Source: Sutcliffiella halmapala
GTDB taxonomy: Bacteria > Bacillota > Bacilli > Bacillales > Bacillaceae_I
NCBI RefSeq assembly: GCF_002019665.1
Contig: NZ_KV917375.1
Span: forward strand, 3,266,702-3,330,701
Direction of reading: 5' to 3'
Length of the DNA: 64,000 nt
Made by a program: the position numbers and the translations under genes. The notes beneath the pieces were generated by a model. It saw only the letters and a list, made by a program, of their open reading frames with translations. It was not told where the DNA came from and ran no database searches. Numbering within the stretch: the stretch's first letter is position 1; each line of letters starts with the position of its first letter. Below, piece after piece: positions 50,018-59,191 of the stretch.

Positions 50018-50431
50018 ATGGGTTCTGTTTATATTGATTTTGGATGTGGAGATCGTTACCCTTCTCGAAGATGTAACTGCTCTCGCTGCAATCCAAGAAG
50101 AAATGACAATTGTGGCATACCACCGGAAGAACTTTTAAATCAGATTAGACTGTTGGCTGAGCGCTTACGCTTGGCTGAAACAAGAATCATCACCCTTGAT
50201 AACAGAGTAAGTGAATTAGAAGCAGGATTGCCTGGAGAGCCTGGTGAGATTCAAGAATTTTTCGAAGACAATGTAGGTTCGATTGTCTCTGTTACAACTA
50301 CCTTTGATCCGAACATTGTCGGAACTGTTTTAACTGCTGGAACAGATGCTGTAGAAATTGCATCTCTTGATGGTGATATTGTGATTATTCCTTATTCAAG
50401 TGTCATTACAGTTTCAATGGAAGAATTATAA
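50018..50431 (+). CDS. Cys/Arg-rich spore-type protein with Sm-like C-terminus (137 aa)
   Basis: Starts after AAAAGGAGGATATTTA. Head: YIDFGCGDRYPSRRCNCSRC with more Cys to residue 32; middle: a coiled coil (LLNQIRLLAERLRLAETRII...RVSELEAGL); tiny GEPGE turn; C-terminal beta barrel (NVGSIVSVTTTFDPNIVGTV; AVEIASLDGDIVIIPYSSVI). The Cys-rich head plus small barrel layout matches the 94-residue protein at 41701. Likely spore coat/exosporium component, by composition and context. Confidence 0.6.
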   Translation: MGSVYIDFGCGDRYPSRRCNCSRCNPRRNDNCGIPPEELLNQIRLLAERLRLAETRIITLDNRVSELEAGLPGEPGEIQEFFEDNVGSIVSVTTTFDPNIVGTVLTAGTDAVEIASLDGDIVIIPYSSVITVSMEEL

Positions 50432-50444
50432 AGGAGGCGAGTTC

Positions 50445-50657
50445 ATGACATTTGCAGACATTCTCCGTAAATATATTGGTAGAGAAATCGAAGTATATTT
50501 ACCTAATAATGGGTTACTTGAAGGCGTTTTGTTTTCTGTTGGGGATGAATCCTTTACGCTTCAAGTAAGAAACGGCTCTTATCCAGATCCGATTGCACCC
50601 GTAACTGTCTTCTTTTTTAACGTAGAAGGAATCAGGGTATTAAATATAGCAGTATAA
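50445..50657 (+). CDS. Sm-like small beta-barrel protein (70 aa)
   Basis: Starts at ATG 50445 with AAAGGAGGCGAGTTC, 13 bases after the previous stop, so in operon with it. Almost the whole protein is one predicted barrel: FADILRKYIGREIEVYLPNN, GLLEGVLFSVGDESFTLQVR, VTVFFFNVEGIRVLNIAV. It resembles single-domain spore coat barrels (for example the DUF2642 type) more than an Hfq. Closed by a strong terminator. Confidence 0.6.
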   Translation: MTFADILRKYIGREIEVYLPNNGLLEGVLFSVGDESFTLQVRNGSYPDPIAPVTVFFFNVEGIRVLNIAV

Positions 50658-50660
50658 GAG

Positions 50661-50700
50661 AGTGTGAAAACGATAGCCCATCTATCGTTTTCACACTTTT
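50661..50700. terminator. Bidirectional terminator
   Basis: 16-bp stem AGTGTGAAAACGATAG / CTATCGTTTTCACACT followed by TTTT; it also covers the stop codon of the convergent glycosyltransferase gene. Confidence 0.85.
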
Positions 50701-51401
50701 ATATTTAATTCTCTCAATAACCATTGCTTCCATTCCTCGTAGGTACCTTTCGGTGTATTAGAAACACTATCCAACCTTAACCTTCTATGATAAAGCACTT
50801 CATTTAAATGTTTTAGCATACCATTCTTACTTACCAAACATATCATATATACATCTTCATAAAGCCTACTATCAAAAATATCTGTCGTATGCCACCCATT
50901 AACCTTATGCAATAACTTTACCCGATATAGTCGGGGTGCTAACGGTGAGGGGTTAGTTAAATAGCTTTTAATGTCAAAATTCCTACTGCCTCTTTTTATT
51001 CCTGCATAGAATAGCTTTTTATCCCGTGACCGCTCTCTCCATTCAACATAATTTCCATAGATAAGCCCTATATCTTGGTCCATTTGATTTAGGACAAGAT
51101 TTATTTTTTCGATGCAATCCTTCTCTAACCAATCATCTGCATCTAATTCTAACATCCATTCTCCTTTTATTACCTTCATCGCTTGATTTAGACAGCATGC
51201 TTTGCCACGATTTTCAAAGTTGGAGATTAAACTAATAGACGGATAAGTTGAATACATTCCTAAAATCTGCTCTGTATGGTCAGTCGAACCATCATCAATA
51301 ATGACTAGTTCCCAATCTGTAATCGTTTGACGAAGTACACTATTAACCGCAGTTTCCAAATATTCCGCATTATTATACGTACATAATACGATAGAAATCA
51401 T
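50691..51401 (-). CDS. Family 2 glycosyltransferase
   Basis: A 236-residue GT-A enzyme: SIVLCTYNNAEYLETAVNSVLRQ, VIIDDGSTDHTEQIL, GEWMLELDADDWLEKD (DxD), PLAPRLYRV. Inverting sugar transfer from a UDP-sugar. GGGGGAGATTCA before ATG 51401. It is divergent from the glycan operon that starts at 51545 and probably belongs to the same pathway. Confidence 0.8.
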   Translation of the reverse strand: MISIVLCTYNNAEYLETAVNSVLRQTITDWELVIIDDGSTDHTEQILGMYSTYPSISLISNFENRGKACCLNQAMKVIKGEWMLELDADDWLEKDCIEKINLVLNQMDQDIGLIYGNYVEWRERSRDKKLFYAGIKRGSRNFDIKSYLTNPSPLAPRLYRVKLLHKVNGWHTTDIFDSRLYEDVYMICLVSKNGMLKHLNEVLYHRRLRLDSVSNTPKGTYEEWKQWLLRELNIKV

Positions 51402-51466
51402 TGAATCTCCCCCATTTCGTTATTTCTTTCCGCCCGTTCAGTGTGAAAATTCATTCATTCGTCCAC

Positions 51467-51493
51467 ACCTTCATCGATGCATCACATACTATA
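51467..51493 (+). promoter_or_regulatory. Sigma-K promoter of the spore glycan operon
   Basis: AC (51467) - 16 bases - CATACTATA (51485-51493), full consensus. The predicted start of transcription near 51500 supports translation from TTG 51545 rather than from codons further upstream. Confidence 0.7.
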
Positions 51494-51544
51494 GGTTATG
51501 AAGTTTTTTCAGAGATTAGTATTTTAATAGTAGGGGGACTAGAA

Positions 51545-52543
51545 TTGGATATTATTATTTATCCACCAACGATCGATTGGACCTTTATGAAGCAACGGCC
51601 ACAGCACTTAATGAAGCAATTTGCCGATCAAGGCTATCTCGTATTTTACTGTAATCAAACGAGTCAGCAAATGGAGATAGAGGAAATATCCCCAAACTTA
51701 TTTTTAGTTCATGATCATGATAAATGGTTAAACATGACATTACCAACGCTAAGAAAAAAGAATAACAGTAAGGTTGGTATATGGTGCACTTGGCCTCAGC
51801 TTGTCGACTCTTTACATCAGTATGAAGCAGATTGGATTATCTATGATTGTGTCGATGAATTTCCACGTATGCTAGCCTTTGAAAGAAAAATGATAGATGC
51901 CTCCACTGCGATCGTTTGCACTGCAGAAAGGATTTTTTCTCGATTAAGAAGAAAATACCCGGAGAAAAAAATAAAACTGATAAGAAATGCTTATGACAAA
52001 GACATGGGATTGCATCTCCAGAAAAATAACCGTTCCATTTCTCACAAGCAGAAGAAAAGTATTGGCTATATTGGTGCTTGGGCTCCCTGGATTGACGATA
52101 GACTGATTAGCCGAATTGCTACCAAAATGAAGGATGTTGAGATAGTGATTATCGGCACAGAATTCGGAAAAAAGTTTAACTTGAATAATCCTAACGTTAC
52201 CTTTTTAGGTCACCTTCCACATAAAGACTTAGCCGAATATTTAACTTCATTTTCTGCCTGTCTCATCCCATTTCGAATCAATCCAATTACACGGGCTACT
52301 AATCCAGTAAAAATGTATGAATATCTTGCAACTGGAAAGCCAGTGATTTCTACCAATCTTCCGGAATGCTCTCTTGTGCACCAACACGTAGATATCGCTA
52401 ATAGCCATGTGGAATTTATGGAGAAGTTATCATACAGACTGCATGATCCTGGAAACTTACAGAACAGAATTAATTTCGCTTTACAAAACACTTGGGAGCA
52501 CCGAATTACAGATGCAATTTCCTTAATTCGTGAGATAACCTAA
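51545..52543 (+). CDS. Glycosyltransferase (GT-B), first gene of glycan operon
   Basis: A 332-residue GT-B enzyme starting at TTG 51545 behind AGGGGG. N-terminal DIIIYPPTIDWTFMKQRPQHLM is the hallmark of a group of spore/capsule glycosyltransferases; middle IGYIGAWAPWIDDRLI; C-terminal donor-binding part ACLIPFRINPITRATNPVKMYEYLATGKPVIST. It is followed 18 bp later by mnaA, so the four genes to 55800 form an operon. Confidence 0.75.
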   Translation: MDIIIYPPTIDWTFMKQRPQHLMKQFADQGYLVFYCNQTSQQMEIEEISPNLFLVHDHDKWLNMTLPTLRKKNNSKVGIWCTWPQLVDSLHQYEADWIIYDCVDEFPRMLAFERKMIDASTAIVCTAERIFSRLRRKYPEKKIKLIRNAYDKDMGLHLQKNNRSISHKQKKSIGYIGAWAPWIDDRLISRIATKMKDVEIVIIGTEFGKKFNLNNPNVTFLGHLPHKDLAEYLTSFSACLIPFRINPITRATNPVKMYEYLATGKPVISTNLPECSLVHQHVDIANSHVEFMEKLSYRLHDPGNLQNRINFALQNTWEHRITDAISLIREIT

Positions 52544-52561
52544 AAAGAAAGGAATAATCAG

Positions 52562-53641
52562 ATGAAAATAGCAGTAGTTGTGGGAACTCGCCCAGAATTA
52601 ATAAAAATGGCCGTTCTTATAAACGAGCTAAAGAAAAGAGATTCCTCCCATTTATTTATTCATTCCGGTCAGCATTACGATTATCATATGGATGGTATGG
52701 TTTCAGAATTATTTAATCTACCAAAACCTGATTATCACTTCGATGTAAAATCAGGTACACATGCAACAACAACCGCTACTATCATGACTAAATTGGAAGA
52801 TATAATAGTGAAGGAGAAAATAGAGAAAATTATTGTTCACGGTGATACGAATACCACGCTTGCAGCAAGTTTAGCTGCTGCAAAAACCTTTATTCCTATT
52901 GCACATGTTGAAGCCGGACTTCGCAGCTTTGACAAAACAATGCCAGAAGAGATAAACCGGATCGTAGTGGATCATATGTCGACGTATCTATTCTGTCCTA
53001 CTAAGGACGCGATAAAAAACTTACACAACGAAGGGATTTTTAATGGTATCCATCATGTTGGTCAAACTATCGTGGACGCTGTTGAATTCCTAAAACAGGT
53101 AAATTCTGTCGATGTATTAAAAAAGTATCAATTATCCGAAAAGCAATACTTTTTTCTCACTATTCATAGACAGGAAAATACGGACAACTTACTAAGACTT
53201 ATTTCGATATTTTTAACCATCCACGAGCTTTCTCAAAACTCCAACTATAAATTAGTTCTCGCAATGCATCCCAGAACAAAAAAAATACTACAGCAGCATA
53301 ATATGTTTGATAGTCTCATTAAAAATAACAACATTCTTTTATTAGACCCTCCACCTAATTTTTATGAAAGCATTCTCCTGCAACAACACGCTAAGCTTGT
53401 TTTGACGGATAGTGGCGGGTTACAAGAAGAATCCTGTATCTTAGGTACACCCTGCATCACTTTACGTGAGAATACCGAGAGACCGGAAACCATTGAATGC
53501 GGCTCAAACATTTTAGCAGGTTACAAGCGAGACACTATCATAAAGGCCGTAGAAGATAGCATAATGAAGTCCACTGACTGGACAAATCCTTATGGCAGTC
53601 CAGGAATAAGTAAACGCATTTTAGATTTGATAACAAACTAG
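52562..53641 (+). CDS. mnaA: UDP-N-acetylglucosamine 2-epimerase (non-hydrolysing)
   Basis: A 359-residue epimerase of the WecB/MnaA family: VVVGTRPELIKMAVLI, HSGQHYDYHMDG, VHGDTNTTLAASLAA, HVEAGLRSFDKTMPEEINR, LVLAMHPRT, DSGGLQEESCILGTPC and RENTERPETIECG. It converts UDP-GlcNAc to UDP-ManNAc, a precursor for cell-wall or spore glycans. Complete and normal length. RBS AAAGAAAGGAATAATCAG. Confidence 0.9.
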   Translation: MKIAVVVGTRPELIKMAVLINELKKRDSSHLFIHSGQHYDYHMDGMVSELFNLPKPDYHFDVKSGTHATTTATIMTKLEDIIVKEKIEKIIVHGDTNTTLAASLAAAKTFIPIAHVEAGLRSFDKTMPEEINRIVVDHMSTYLFCPTKDAIKNLHNEGIFNGIHHVGQTIVDAVEFLKQVNSVDVLKKYQLSEKQYFFLTIHRQENTDNLLRLISIFLTIHELSQNSNYKLVLAMHPRTKKILQQHNMFDSLIKNNNILLLDPPPNFYESILLQQHAKLVLTDSGGLQEESCILGTPCITLRENTERPETIECGSNILAGYKRDTIIKAVEDSIMKSTDWTNPYGSPGISKRILDLITN

Positions 53642-53660
53642 TAGAAAGAGAGGAGATACG

Positions 53661-54803
53661 ATGAAGGTATTAATTCATGGCTTTTATGGTGCAGGAAATG
53701 CTGGAGATGATGCAATTCTCCAATCTATTATAGAAACGTTAAAAGAAGTAGATCAGCATGTAGAAGTTGCAGTAAGCATTCGTTCAGCAACCATTCCTGC
53801 CTACTTTGGTAAAGAGAAAATATCTTATGTTCGAGGAGGTGACATCCCTTCCATTACAAAGGTCTTAAAGCAGTGCGATTTATTAATTGTCGGTGGCGGG
53901 GGTCTTTTTCAAGATTACAATTCCTATTTACCTGAAAATTTATTCACGAACCAAAAAGGAGCGATTAATTACTATAGCTATCCTATTATTCTAGCGAAGA
54001 TGCTTAATATTAAAGTAATGCTCTACGCACTCGGAATAGGACCTTTGAGGAATCCTGAATCCAAGAAAGCAATGAAATGGGTAAGTGAAATCGTGGATAC
54101 GATTACCGTGAGAGACACGGAATCCTTTGATTTATTAACTAGTCTTGGGGTCACCAAACATGTTTTATCAGCTGATCCGGTTGTGAATCTAACAGCCACA
54201 CCTACTTCATTGCCTCGTTCCATGACTGAGAACCGTAGTAAAAATGATATAAAAGTTGGTTTAAATTTACGTAATTGGTCTTATGCAACGGACGATTTAC
54301 ATGATTTTCAACATATGCTGATCAAATATTTAAATGACCTTTCGTCTCACTATCCGCTATCAATTTATGTATTCCCATTTAATAAGCTTCCATCTGAAAC
54401 AGCAATGGCCGAAGAACTAGTGAAAGCATTAACTGGAAAGGTTCAAATCATCCCCTATAACGCTTCTCCACAAGATTATAAATTTTTATGTGGTCAGCTT
54501 GATTTAATGATTGCAATGCGCCTTCATGCCAATATTTTTGCGATATATGAAGGAGTACCGAGTCTAGGAATTTCCTACGATGGAAAGGTTCGTCAATTCT
54601 TTCAAGAACTAGACTTACATGAATATTGTCATACTTTGGGTAATAGAGATTATGCTTCCTTTAAAACAATCATAAAAGACTGTATAAAAAATCCAGCACA
54701 ACATAAACAGAACTTAAAAGGTAAGTTAAAGCATTTACAGGGAAGAGAACACTTAAACAAAGCTACTTTAATAAAAACGTACGAGTTGATTGAAAATGAA
54801 TGA
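53661..54803 (+). CDS. Polysaccharide pyruvyl transferase (CsaB-like)
   Basis: A 380-residue enzyme of the pyruvyl transferase family: VLIHGFYGAGNAGDDAILQSI, LLIVGGGGLFQDYN, ALGIGPLRNPESKKAMKWV, IAMRLHANIFAIYEGVPSLGISYD. CsaB adds ketal-linked pyruvate to ManNAc of cell-wall polysaccharide, which creates anchors for S-layer-homology proteins. Its position directly after mnaA suggests a pyruvylated ManNAc-containing spore glycan. RBS AGAGAGGAGATACG. Confidence 0.8.
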   Translation: MKVLIHGFYGAGNAGDDAILQSIIETLKEVDQHVEVAVSIRSATIPAYFGKEKISYVRGGDIPSITKVLKQCDLLIVGGGGLFQDYNSYLPENLFTNQKGAINYYSYPIILAKMLNIKVMLYALGIGPLRNPESKKAMKWVSEIVDTITVRDTESFDLLTSLGVTKHVLSADPVVNLTATPTSLPRSMTENRSKNDIKVGLNLRNWSYATDDLHDFQHMLIKYLNDLSSHYPLSIYVFPFNKLPSETAMAEELVKALTGKVQIIPYNASPQDYKFLCGQLDLMIAMRLHANIFAIYEGVPSLGISYDGKVRQFFQELDLHEYCHTLGNRDYASFKTIIKDCIKNPAQHKQNLKGKLKHLQGREHLNKATLIKTYELIENE

Positions 54804-55800
54804 CTCTCCTTTAAAAATTGTATTTATTGGTCGCTATACGGAAGGTCAAACTGGAATTGTCAAAAGTATTCACATGGGATTACTGGAAAATGGCTATGAT
54901 GTTCATGAAATCAATTTGTCTCTTCGTCCAAAATTAATCTACAATCCTTACCGGAATTTTGGAGGATTTGGACCCGTTTTTGTGAAATGGGATTTAATTA
55001 AAGAAGAAGTGATTCAGTTTAATCCGGATGTAATTATTTTTTGTGCAGGTGGTTTAACATTCCCTGTTGATATATTAAAAAAGCTGAAAAAATATTGCAC
55101 AATTATTGGTATCACACTTAGTGATCCAGATGTTTTCCCTTCTATAAAAAAATTCGCAGGCCATTTTGATTACCATACAACCAATTCCACTCTTGCATTT
55201 GAACAATACAAACAAATTGGATTAACCAACACTCTGTATCTGCCCTTTGGTATCGATTCTAGATTTTTCACTCCTCATGATTTAGTAGAAGAATATCGTT
55301 CAGATGTATCGATTATAGGGCATTATCGACCAAATCGCCTTGAACTTACGAAATCGCTGCAACAAAACTTCGATTTGAAGATTTTCGGAAGAGGATGGCC
55401 GATTCCCTCTGAAGGCCCGGTGTATGACGAAGAGTGGTTCAAAGCGATGTACTCGACGAAAATCATTGTAAACTTCCCGACGACCGGTGCAGGCTATACC
55501 AATGTGAAAGTAGGTATCTTCGAGGCTGCTGCTACTGGTAGGTTAATAATGACAGAATACTTTGATGAAATGAAACAGTTTTTCGAATATGAAAAAGAGA
55601 TTGTTGGCTACAAGGATAAAAATGATTTAATCGAAAAGCTTCACTATTATCTAGCAAACCCTGACGAAGCAAAAATGATTGCTGATGCTGGTCAAAAAAG
55701 ATGTGCCGTTTCCCACACATGGAAAAACAGATTAAACAACCTACTAAACTCCATTCAACTCACAAAGCAACCTTATTCATGGGAAAACTATGAAGATTAA
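54796..55800 (+). CDS. CgeB/YkvP-like spore glycosyltransferase
   Basis: A 334-residue GT-B-like protein whose C-terminal half matches the CgeB type (FEAAATGRLIMTEYFDEM...FFEYEKEIVGYKDKNDLIEKLHYYL, ending HTWKNRLNNLL). In B. subtilis CgeB is a late sporulation protein involved in surface glycan maturation. ATG 54796 overlaps the pyruvyl transferase stop by eight bases. Last gene of the operon. Confidence 0.75.
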   Translation: MNDSPLKIVFIGRYTEGQTGIVKSIHMGLLENGYDVHEINLSLRPKLIYNPYRNFGGFGPVFVKWDLIKEEVIQFNPDVIIFCAGGLTFPVDILKKLKKYCTIIGITLSDPDVFPSIKKFAGHFDYHTTNSTLAFEQYKQIGLTNTLYLPFGIDSRFFTPHDLVEEYRSDVSIIGHYRPNRLELTKSLQQNFDLKIFGRGWPIPSEGPVYDEEWFKAMYSTKIIVNFPTTGAGYTNVKVGIFEAAATGRLIMTEYFDEMKQFFEYEKEIVGYKDKNDLIEKLHYYLANPDEAKMIADAGQKRCAVSHTWKNRLNNLLNSIQLTKQPYSWENYED

Positions 55801-55824
55801 TTTGAATTACTCTAGCTATCATAT

Positions 55825-55862
55825 AAAAAGGTCGACTCACTTGAATATGGAGTCGACCTTTA
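55825..55862 (+). terminator. Terminator of the glycan operon
   Basis: AAAGGTCGACTC / GAGTCGACCTTT stem, followed by T. Confidence 0.8.
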
Positions 55863-55901
55863 AACTTGTCAGGTTAACTCCAACGTATTGTTGTGGAAAA
55901 C

Positions 55902-55934
55902 AAACGCCTGTAACGGAGATTAACAGGCGTTTTA
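55902..55934 (-). terminator. Terminator of ytdA
   Basis: AAACGCCTGTTA-type stem: AAACGCCTGT pairs with ACAGGCGTTT; on the minus strand T-rich sequence follows. Confidence 0.7.
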
Positions 55935-55950
55935 ACCGATACCTCAAAGC

Positions 55951-56748
55951 TCAATTAAAAAAATTTATTAACTTAATGTACTCCTCCACAATCCCAATAT
56001 CATACCGCTCACTATCCACTACTTTCCCATAACAATCCTCCACCGCTAGTAAATCCCTTATTGCATCGGTTAACTGAAGCTCTTCCCCAATATTCGCTAC
56101 CGAACTGTCGAGCATTTCAAAAATACCAGGAGTAAAAACATACCTTCCGACAACAGCAAAGTTGGAAGGCGGATTCATTTTAGGTTTTTCCTCGATCCCA
56201 TCTAATTGATATAATCCTTTTGTCTTCTCTATCCCACTAATTACTCCATAATTACTGAGCTTTGACTCTTCTACCTCTTTCACACCAATAACTGATTTTT
56301 TCGTATCTCGATAAACATCGATCAATTGCTTCAAAGCTGGCTCTTTCTGAGAAACCATAATATCATCCGGGAGCAAAACCGCAAATGGTTCATTCCCTAC
56401 AAATGTTTTCCCTATTCTAATCGCATCCCCTAGCCCCTTTGCATATGGTTGACGGACATAGTGAATCGGTACTGATGGAATTGGTACTAAGTCTATAAGG
56501 TGTTGTTTGTTTTCCCTTTCTAGAAATGCCTCAAGCTCTAAGGAATGATCAAAGTAATCGACGATCATATTTTTCTTTCTAGAGACAATTAGGAGGATTT
56601 GTTCAATTCCTGATGCTATTGCTTCTTCGACGACATAGTGGATTGCTGGTTTGACGCCAATTGGGAACATTTCTTTTGGTAGTACTTTGGTGATTGGTAA
56701 GCTACGGGTTCCGTAACCTGCCGCTGGAATGATTGCTTTTTTGACCAC
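55951..56748 (-). CDS. ytdA: UTP-glucose-1-phosphate uridylyltransferase (YtdA/GalU family)
   Basis: A 265-residue nucleotidyltransferase: KKAIIPAAGYGTRSLPITKV, PKEMFPIGVKPAIHYVVEEA, LLIVSRKKNMIVDYFD, VLLPDDIMV. It makes UDP-glucose, the substrate of the YtcA dehydrogenase encoded divergently. GTG 56748 is used since GAGGGG is six bases upstream and the family starts at this point; the open frame extends 42 codons further without support. Slightly shorter than GtaB (about 290). Symbol by synteny with B. subtilis ytdA-ytcABC. Confidence 0.85.
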   Translation of the reverse strand: MVKKAIIPAAGYGTRSLPITKVLPKEMFPIGVKPAIHYVVEEAIASGIEQILLIVSRKKNMIVDYFDHSLELEAFLERENKQHLIDLVPIPSVPIHYVRQPYAKGLGDAIRIGKTFVGNEPFAVLLPDDIMVSQKEPALKQLIDVYRDTKKSVIGVKEVEESKLSNYGVISGIEKTKGLYQLDGIEEKPKMNPPSNFAVVGRYVFTPGIFEMLDSSVANIGEELQLTDAIRDLLAVEDCYGKVVDSERYDIGIVEEYIKLINFFN

Positions 56749-56948
56749 TCTTAACCCCTCAAATCCTGCTTTTTCCTTATTGTATTCGTTATTTATATGC
56801 AAGCAAGTTGTCTTTTTAGAATTTACTTCCTCCGCCTTTTCTCTTTTTCTATAATTGGGCTGGGTATTCGTCACAACTCAGGCTTGTTCCTTAATAGGAT
56901 AGTAAATAAAGAATCTGGGTGTTAAGTGTTAGGGAAGGAGTGTAGGTC

Positions 56949-58238
56949 TTGAATATATGTATTATCGGAGCAGGCTATGTCGGTCTTACCACTTCAGCCG
57001 TCTTAGCCGAGTTCGGGCATAGAGTTCATTGTGTAGATATAAATGAAGCGAAAATAAAGAGTCTGCAGCTTGGCAAAGTTCCCATTTATGAACCGCAATT
57101 AGCAGAACTTCTTCACAAGAATAAAACGAGGATTACATTCACGACAACTATTTCTGAAGCTATTCAGAGCTGTCCCATTATCTTTGTTACGGTTGGTACC
57201 CCGAGCTTACCTGACGGAAGTACCGATCTAAGTTATCTTTATTCTACCTTTGATGGCATCGCACCATTTCTCGATACGTATAAAACCATTATTATCAAAA
57301 GTACCGTTCCACCTGGTACGAATAAAAACATGAGTCACTATTTAATAAAAAAAGGCGTTTCATCTTCTCTTTATCATATTGTTTCCAACCCTGAATTTCT
57401 GCGAGAGGGATCAGCTATCCACGATATGTTTTATCCAGATAGAACGGTGATTGGGTTAGGTGAGAATGATCAAACTTCAGAAGCGATTGTAAAAGAGATC
57501 TATCGAAAATTAGACGCACCACTACTAATCACAACATGGAATGGCGCCGAAATGATTAAATACGCATCCAACGCGTTTCTTGCTACTAAAATATCTTTTA
57601 TTAATGAAATCGCACGTATTTGTGAAGCAAGTGATGCAGACGTGATGGATGTGGCAAAAGGAATTGGATTAGATCCGCGAATCGGTTCGTTATTTTTACA
57701 AGCTGGTATTGGCTATGGTGGCTCTTGTTTTCCAAAGGACCTTCAATCATTACAACATACAGCGACTATTCATTCCGTCTCCACTCCACTATTAGAAGCT
57801 GTTCAACATGTGAATCGAACCCAAATAGATTACTATATCGAGAAATTGCAAGAGAAGCTAACCTCTTTTACAGACAAAAAAATTACGGTGCTAGGAATCT
57901 CCTTTAAACCAAATACGGATGATATCCGATATTCACCAGCTATCACACTTATCTCCCGCCTTCATGATTTAGGTGTTGATGTTCATGTTTATGATCCAAA
58001 AGCATATTTACCAGTAACACTTCGCCATCTGGCAACTCAGCACAAAACACTGAAGTCCTCTTATCTGGATTCAGAAGCAATCATTATTGCAACAGACTGG
58101 CCAGAAATAAAGCAATTAGACTGGAAACACGTGAAAGCGAACCTGAAGGGCAATATTATTGTGGATGGCAGAAACTGTGTAGAAAAACATGACGTTACCC
58201 AATACGGTCTCGTCTACAAAGGAGTGGGACGCGGATGA
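56949..58238 (+). CDS. ytcA: UDP-glucose 6-dehydrogenase (YtcA-like)
   Basis: A 429-residue NAD-dependent dehydrogenase: IIGAGYVGLTTSAVLAEFGH, VTVGTPSLPDGSTDLS, STVPPGTN, NPEFLREGSAIHDMFYPDR, EMIKYASNAFLATKISFINE, catalytic Cys in GYGGSCFPKDL, GISFKPNTDDIRYSPA. Oxidises UDP-glucose to UDP-glucuronate. TTG start after AAGGAGTGTAGGTC. First gene of the ytcA-ytcB-ytcC operon; its stop overlaps the ytcB start (ATGA). Confidence 0.88.
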   Translation: MNICIIGAGYVGLTTSAVLAEFGHRVHCVDINEAKIKSLQLGKVPIYEPQLAELLHKNKTRITFTTTISEAIQSCPIIFVTVGTPSLPDGSTDLSYLYSTFDGIAPFLDTYKTIIIKSTVPPGTNKNMSHYLIKKGVSSSLYHIVSNPEFLREGSAIHDMFYPDRTVIGLGENDQTSEAIVKEIYRKLDAPLLITTWNGAEMIKYASNAFLATKISFINEIARICEASDADVMDVAKGIGLDPRIGSLFLQAGIGYGGSCFPKDLQSLQHTATIHSVSTPLLEAVQHVNRTQIDYYIEKLQEKLTSFTDKKITVLGISFKPNTDDIRYSPAITLISRLHDLGVDVHVYDPKAYLPVTLRHLATQHKTLKSSYLDSEAIIIATDWPEIKQLDWKHVKANLKGNIIVDGRNCVEKHDVTQYGLVYKGVGRG

Positions 58239-59191
58239 GAATACTCGTAACTGGTGCTGCTGGATTTGTTGGGTCTCACCTTTGCGAACGATTACTCATA
58301 GAACCTTCCTATGAAGTAATTGGTGTGGATACTTTTATCGGTCCTACCCCTCCCTCTTTTAAAAGAAAAAATATTCTAGAATTAAAGCAACACCCTCGTT
58401 TTTCTTTTGTCGATACGAATCTATTAAACACAGATATTCCTACGCTTTTATCTGGTGTCGATGCCATCTATCATCTATCTGCTATACCTGGAGTACGTGC
58501 AAGCTGGGGGGATGAATTTGCCCCATATATGTACCATAATATTCTCGTCACGCAAAAATTATTAGAAGCGGCGAAAGATACAGAGATCGACCGTTTTATT
58601 TATATTTCTACCTCTTCTGTTTATGGCGAAAAAGTTGGAAAAGTCGGAGAAGACGACTATCTAACACCCTTGTCCCCTTATGGAATTACTAAGCTAACAG
58701 GGGAGCATTTATGTAAAGTATACGAAAAAAGCTTCGGACTTCCGCTTGTTATACTACGTTATTTTACTGTATATGGTCCTAGACAACGACCAGACATGGC
58801 TTTCCACCGCTTTATAAAACAGCTCTTAACTAATCAGCCGATCACAGTATTCGGCGACGGGTTACAAACAAGAGATTTTACGTTTATCGATGATTGTGTG
58901 ACCGCAACAAAAGCGGCGTTAACGCTTGAGAATATTATCGGGGAAACGATTAATATCGGGGGGAAAGAACGTGCCTCTGTTCTCGAAATCCTTTCCCTGT
59001 TAGAGGACATTACCGGCAAAAAAGCGTTACGTTCTTTTTCCGGTATCGTGAAAGGAGAACCGAAGCATACATGGGCCGACATTACAAAAGCAGAAAAGCT
59101 ATTAAACTATTCTCCTGTTACTCCCTTAAAAGAAGGGCTAGAAAAAGAATGGCTCTATTTGAAGAAATTGTACGGCGAGAACAACTCATAA
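58235..59191 (+). CDS. ytcB: NAD-dependent nucleotide-sugar epimerase (YtcB-like)
   Basis: A 318-residue short-chain dehydrogenase/epimerase: VTGAAGFVGSHLCERLL, IYHLSAIPGVRASWG, STSSVYGE, catalytic YGITKLTGEHL (Tyr-x3-Lys), RYFTVYGPRQRPDMAFHRF. Probably UDP-glucuronate 4-epimerase or UDP-glucose 4-epimerase, given that the preceding gene makes UDP-glucuronate. Coupled to ytcA by the ATGA overlap. Confidence 0.85.
   Translation: MRILVTGAAGFVGSHLCERLLIEPSYEVIGVDTFIGPTPPSFKRKNILELKQHPRFSFVDTNLLNTDIPTLLSGVDAIYHLSAIPGVRASWGDEFAPYMYHNILVTQKLLEAAKDTEIDRFIYISTSSVYGEKVGKVGEDDYLTPLSPYGITKLTGEHLCKVYEKSFGLPLVILRYFTVYGPRQRPDMAFHRFIKQLLTNQPITVFGDGLQTRDFTFIDDCVTATKAALTLENIIGETINIGGKERASVLEILSLLEDITGKKALRSFSGIVKGEPKHTWADITKAEKLLNYSPVTPLKEGLEKEWLYLKKLYGENNS

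Noticed and set aside
56752-56874. N-terminal extension of the ytdA product
   Set aside because: The family starts at the KKAIIPAAG block; the GTG at 56748 has a good RBS, the upstream codons do not.
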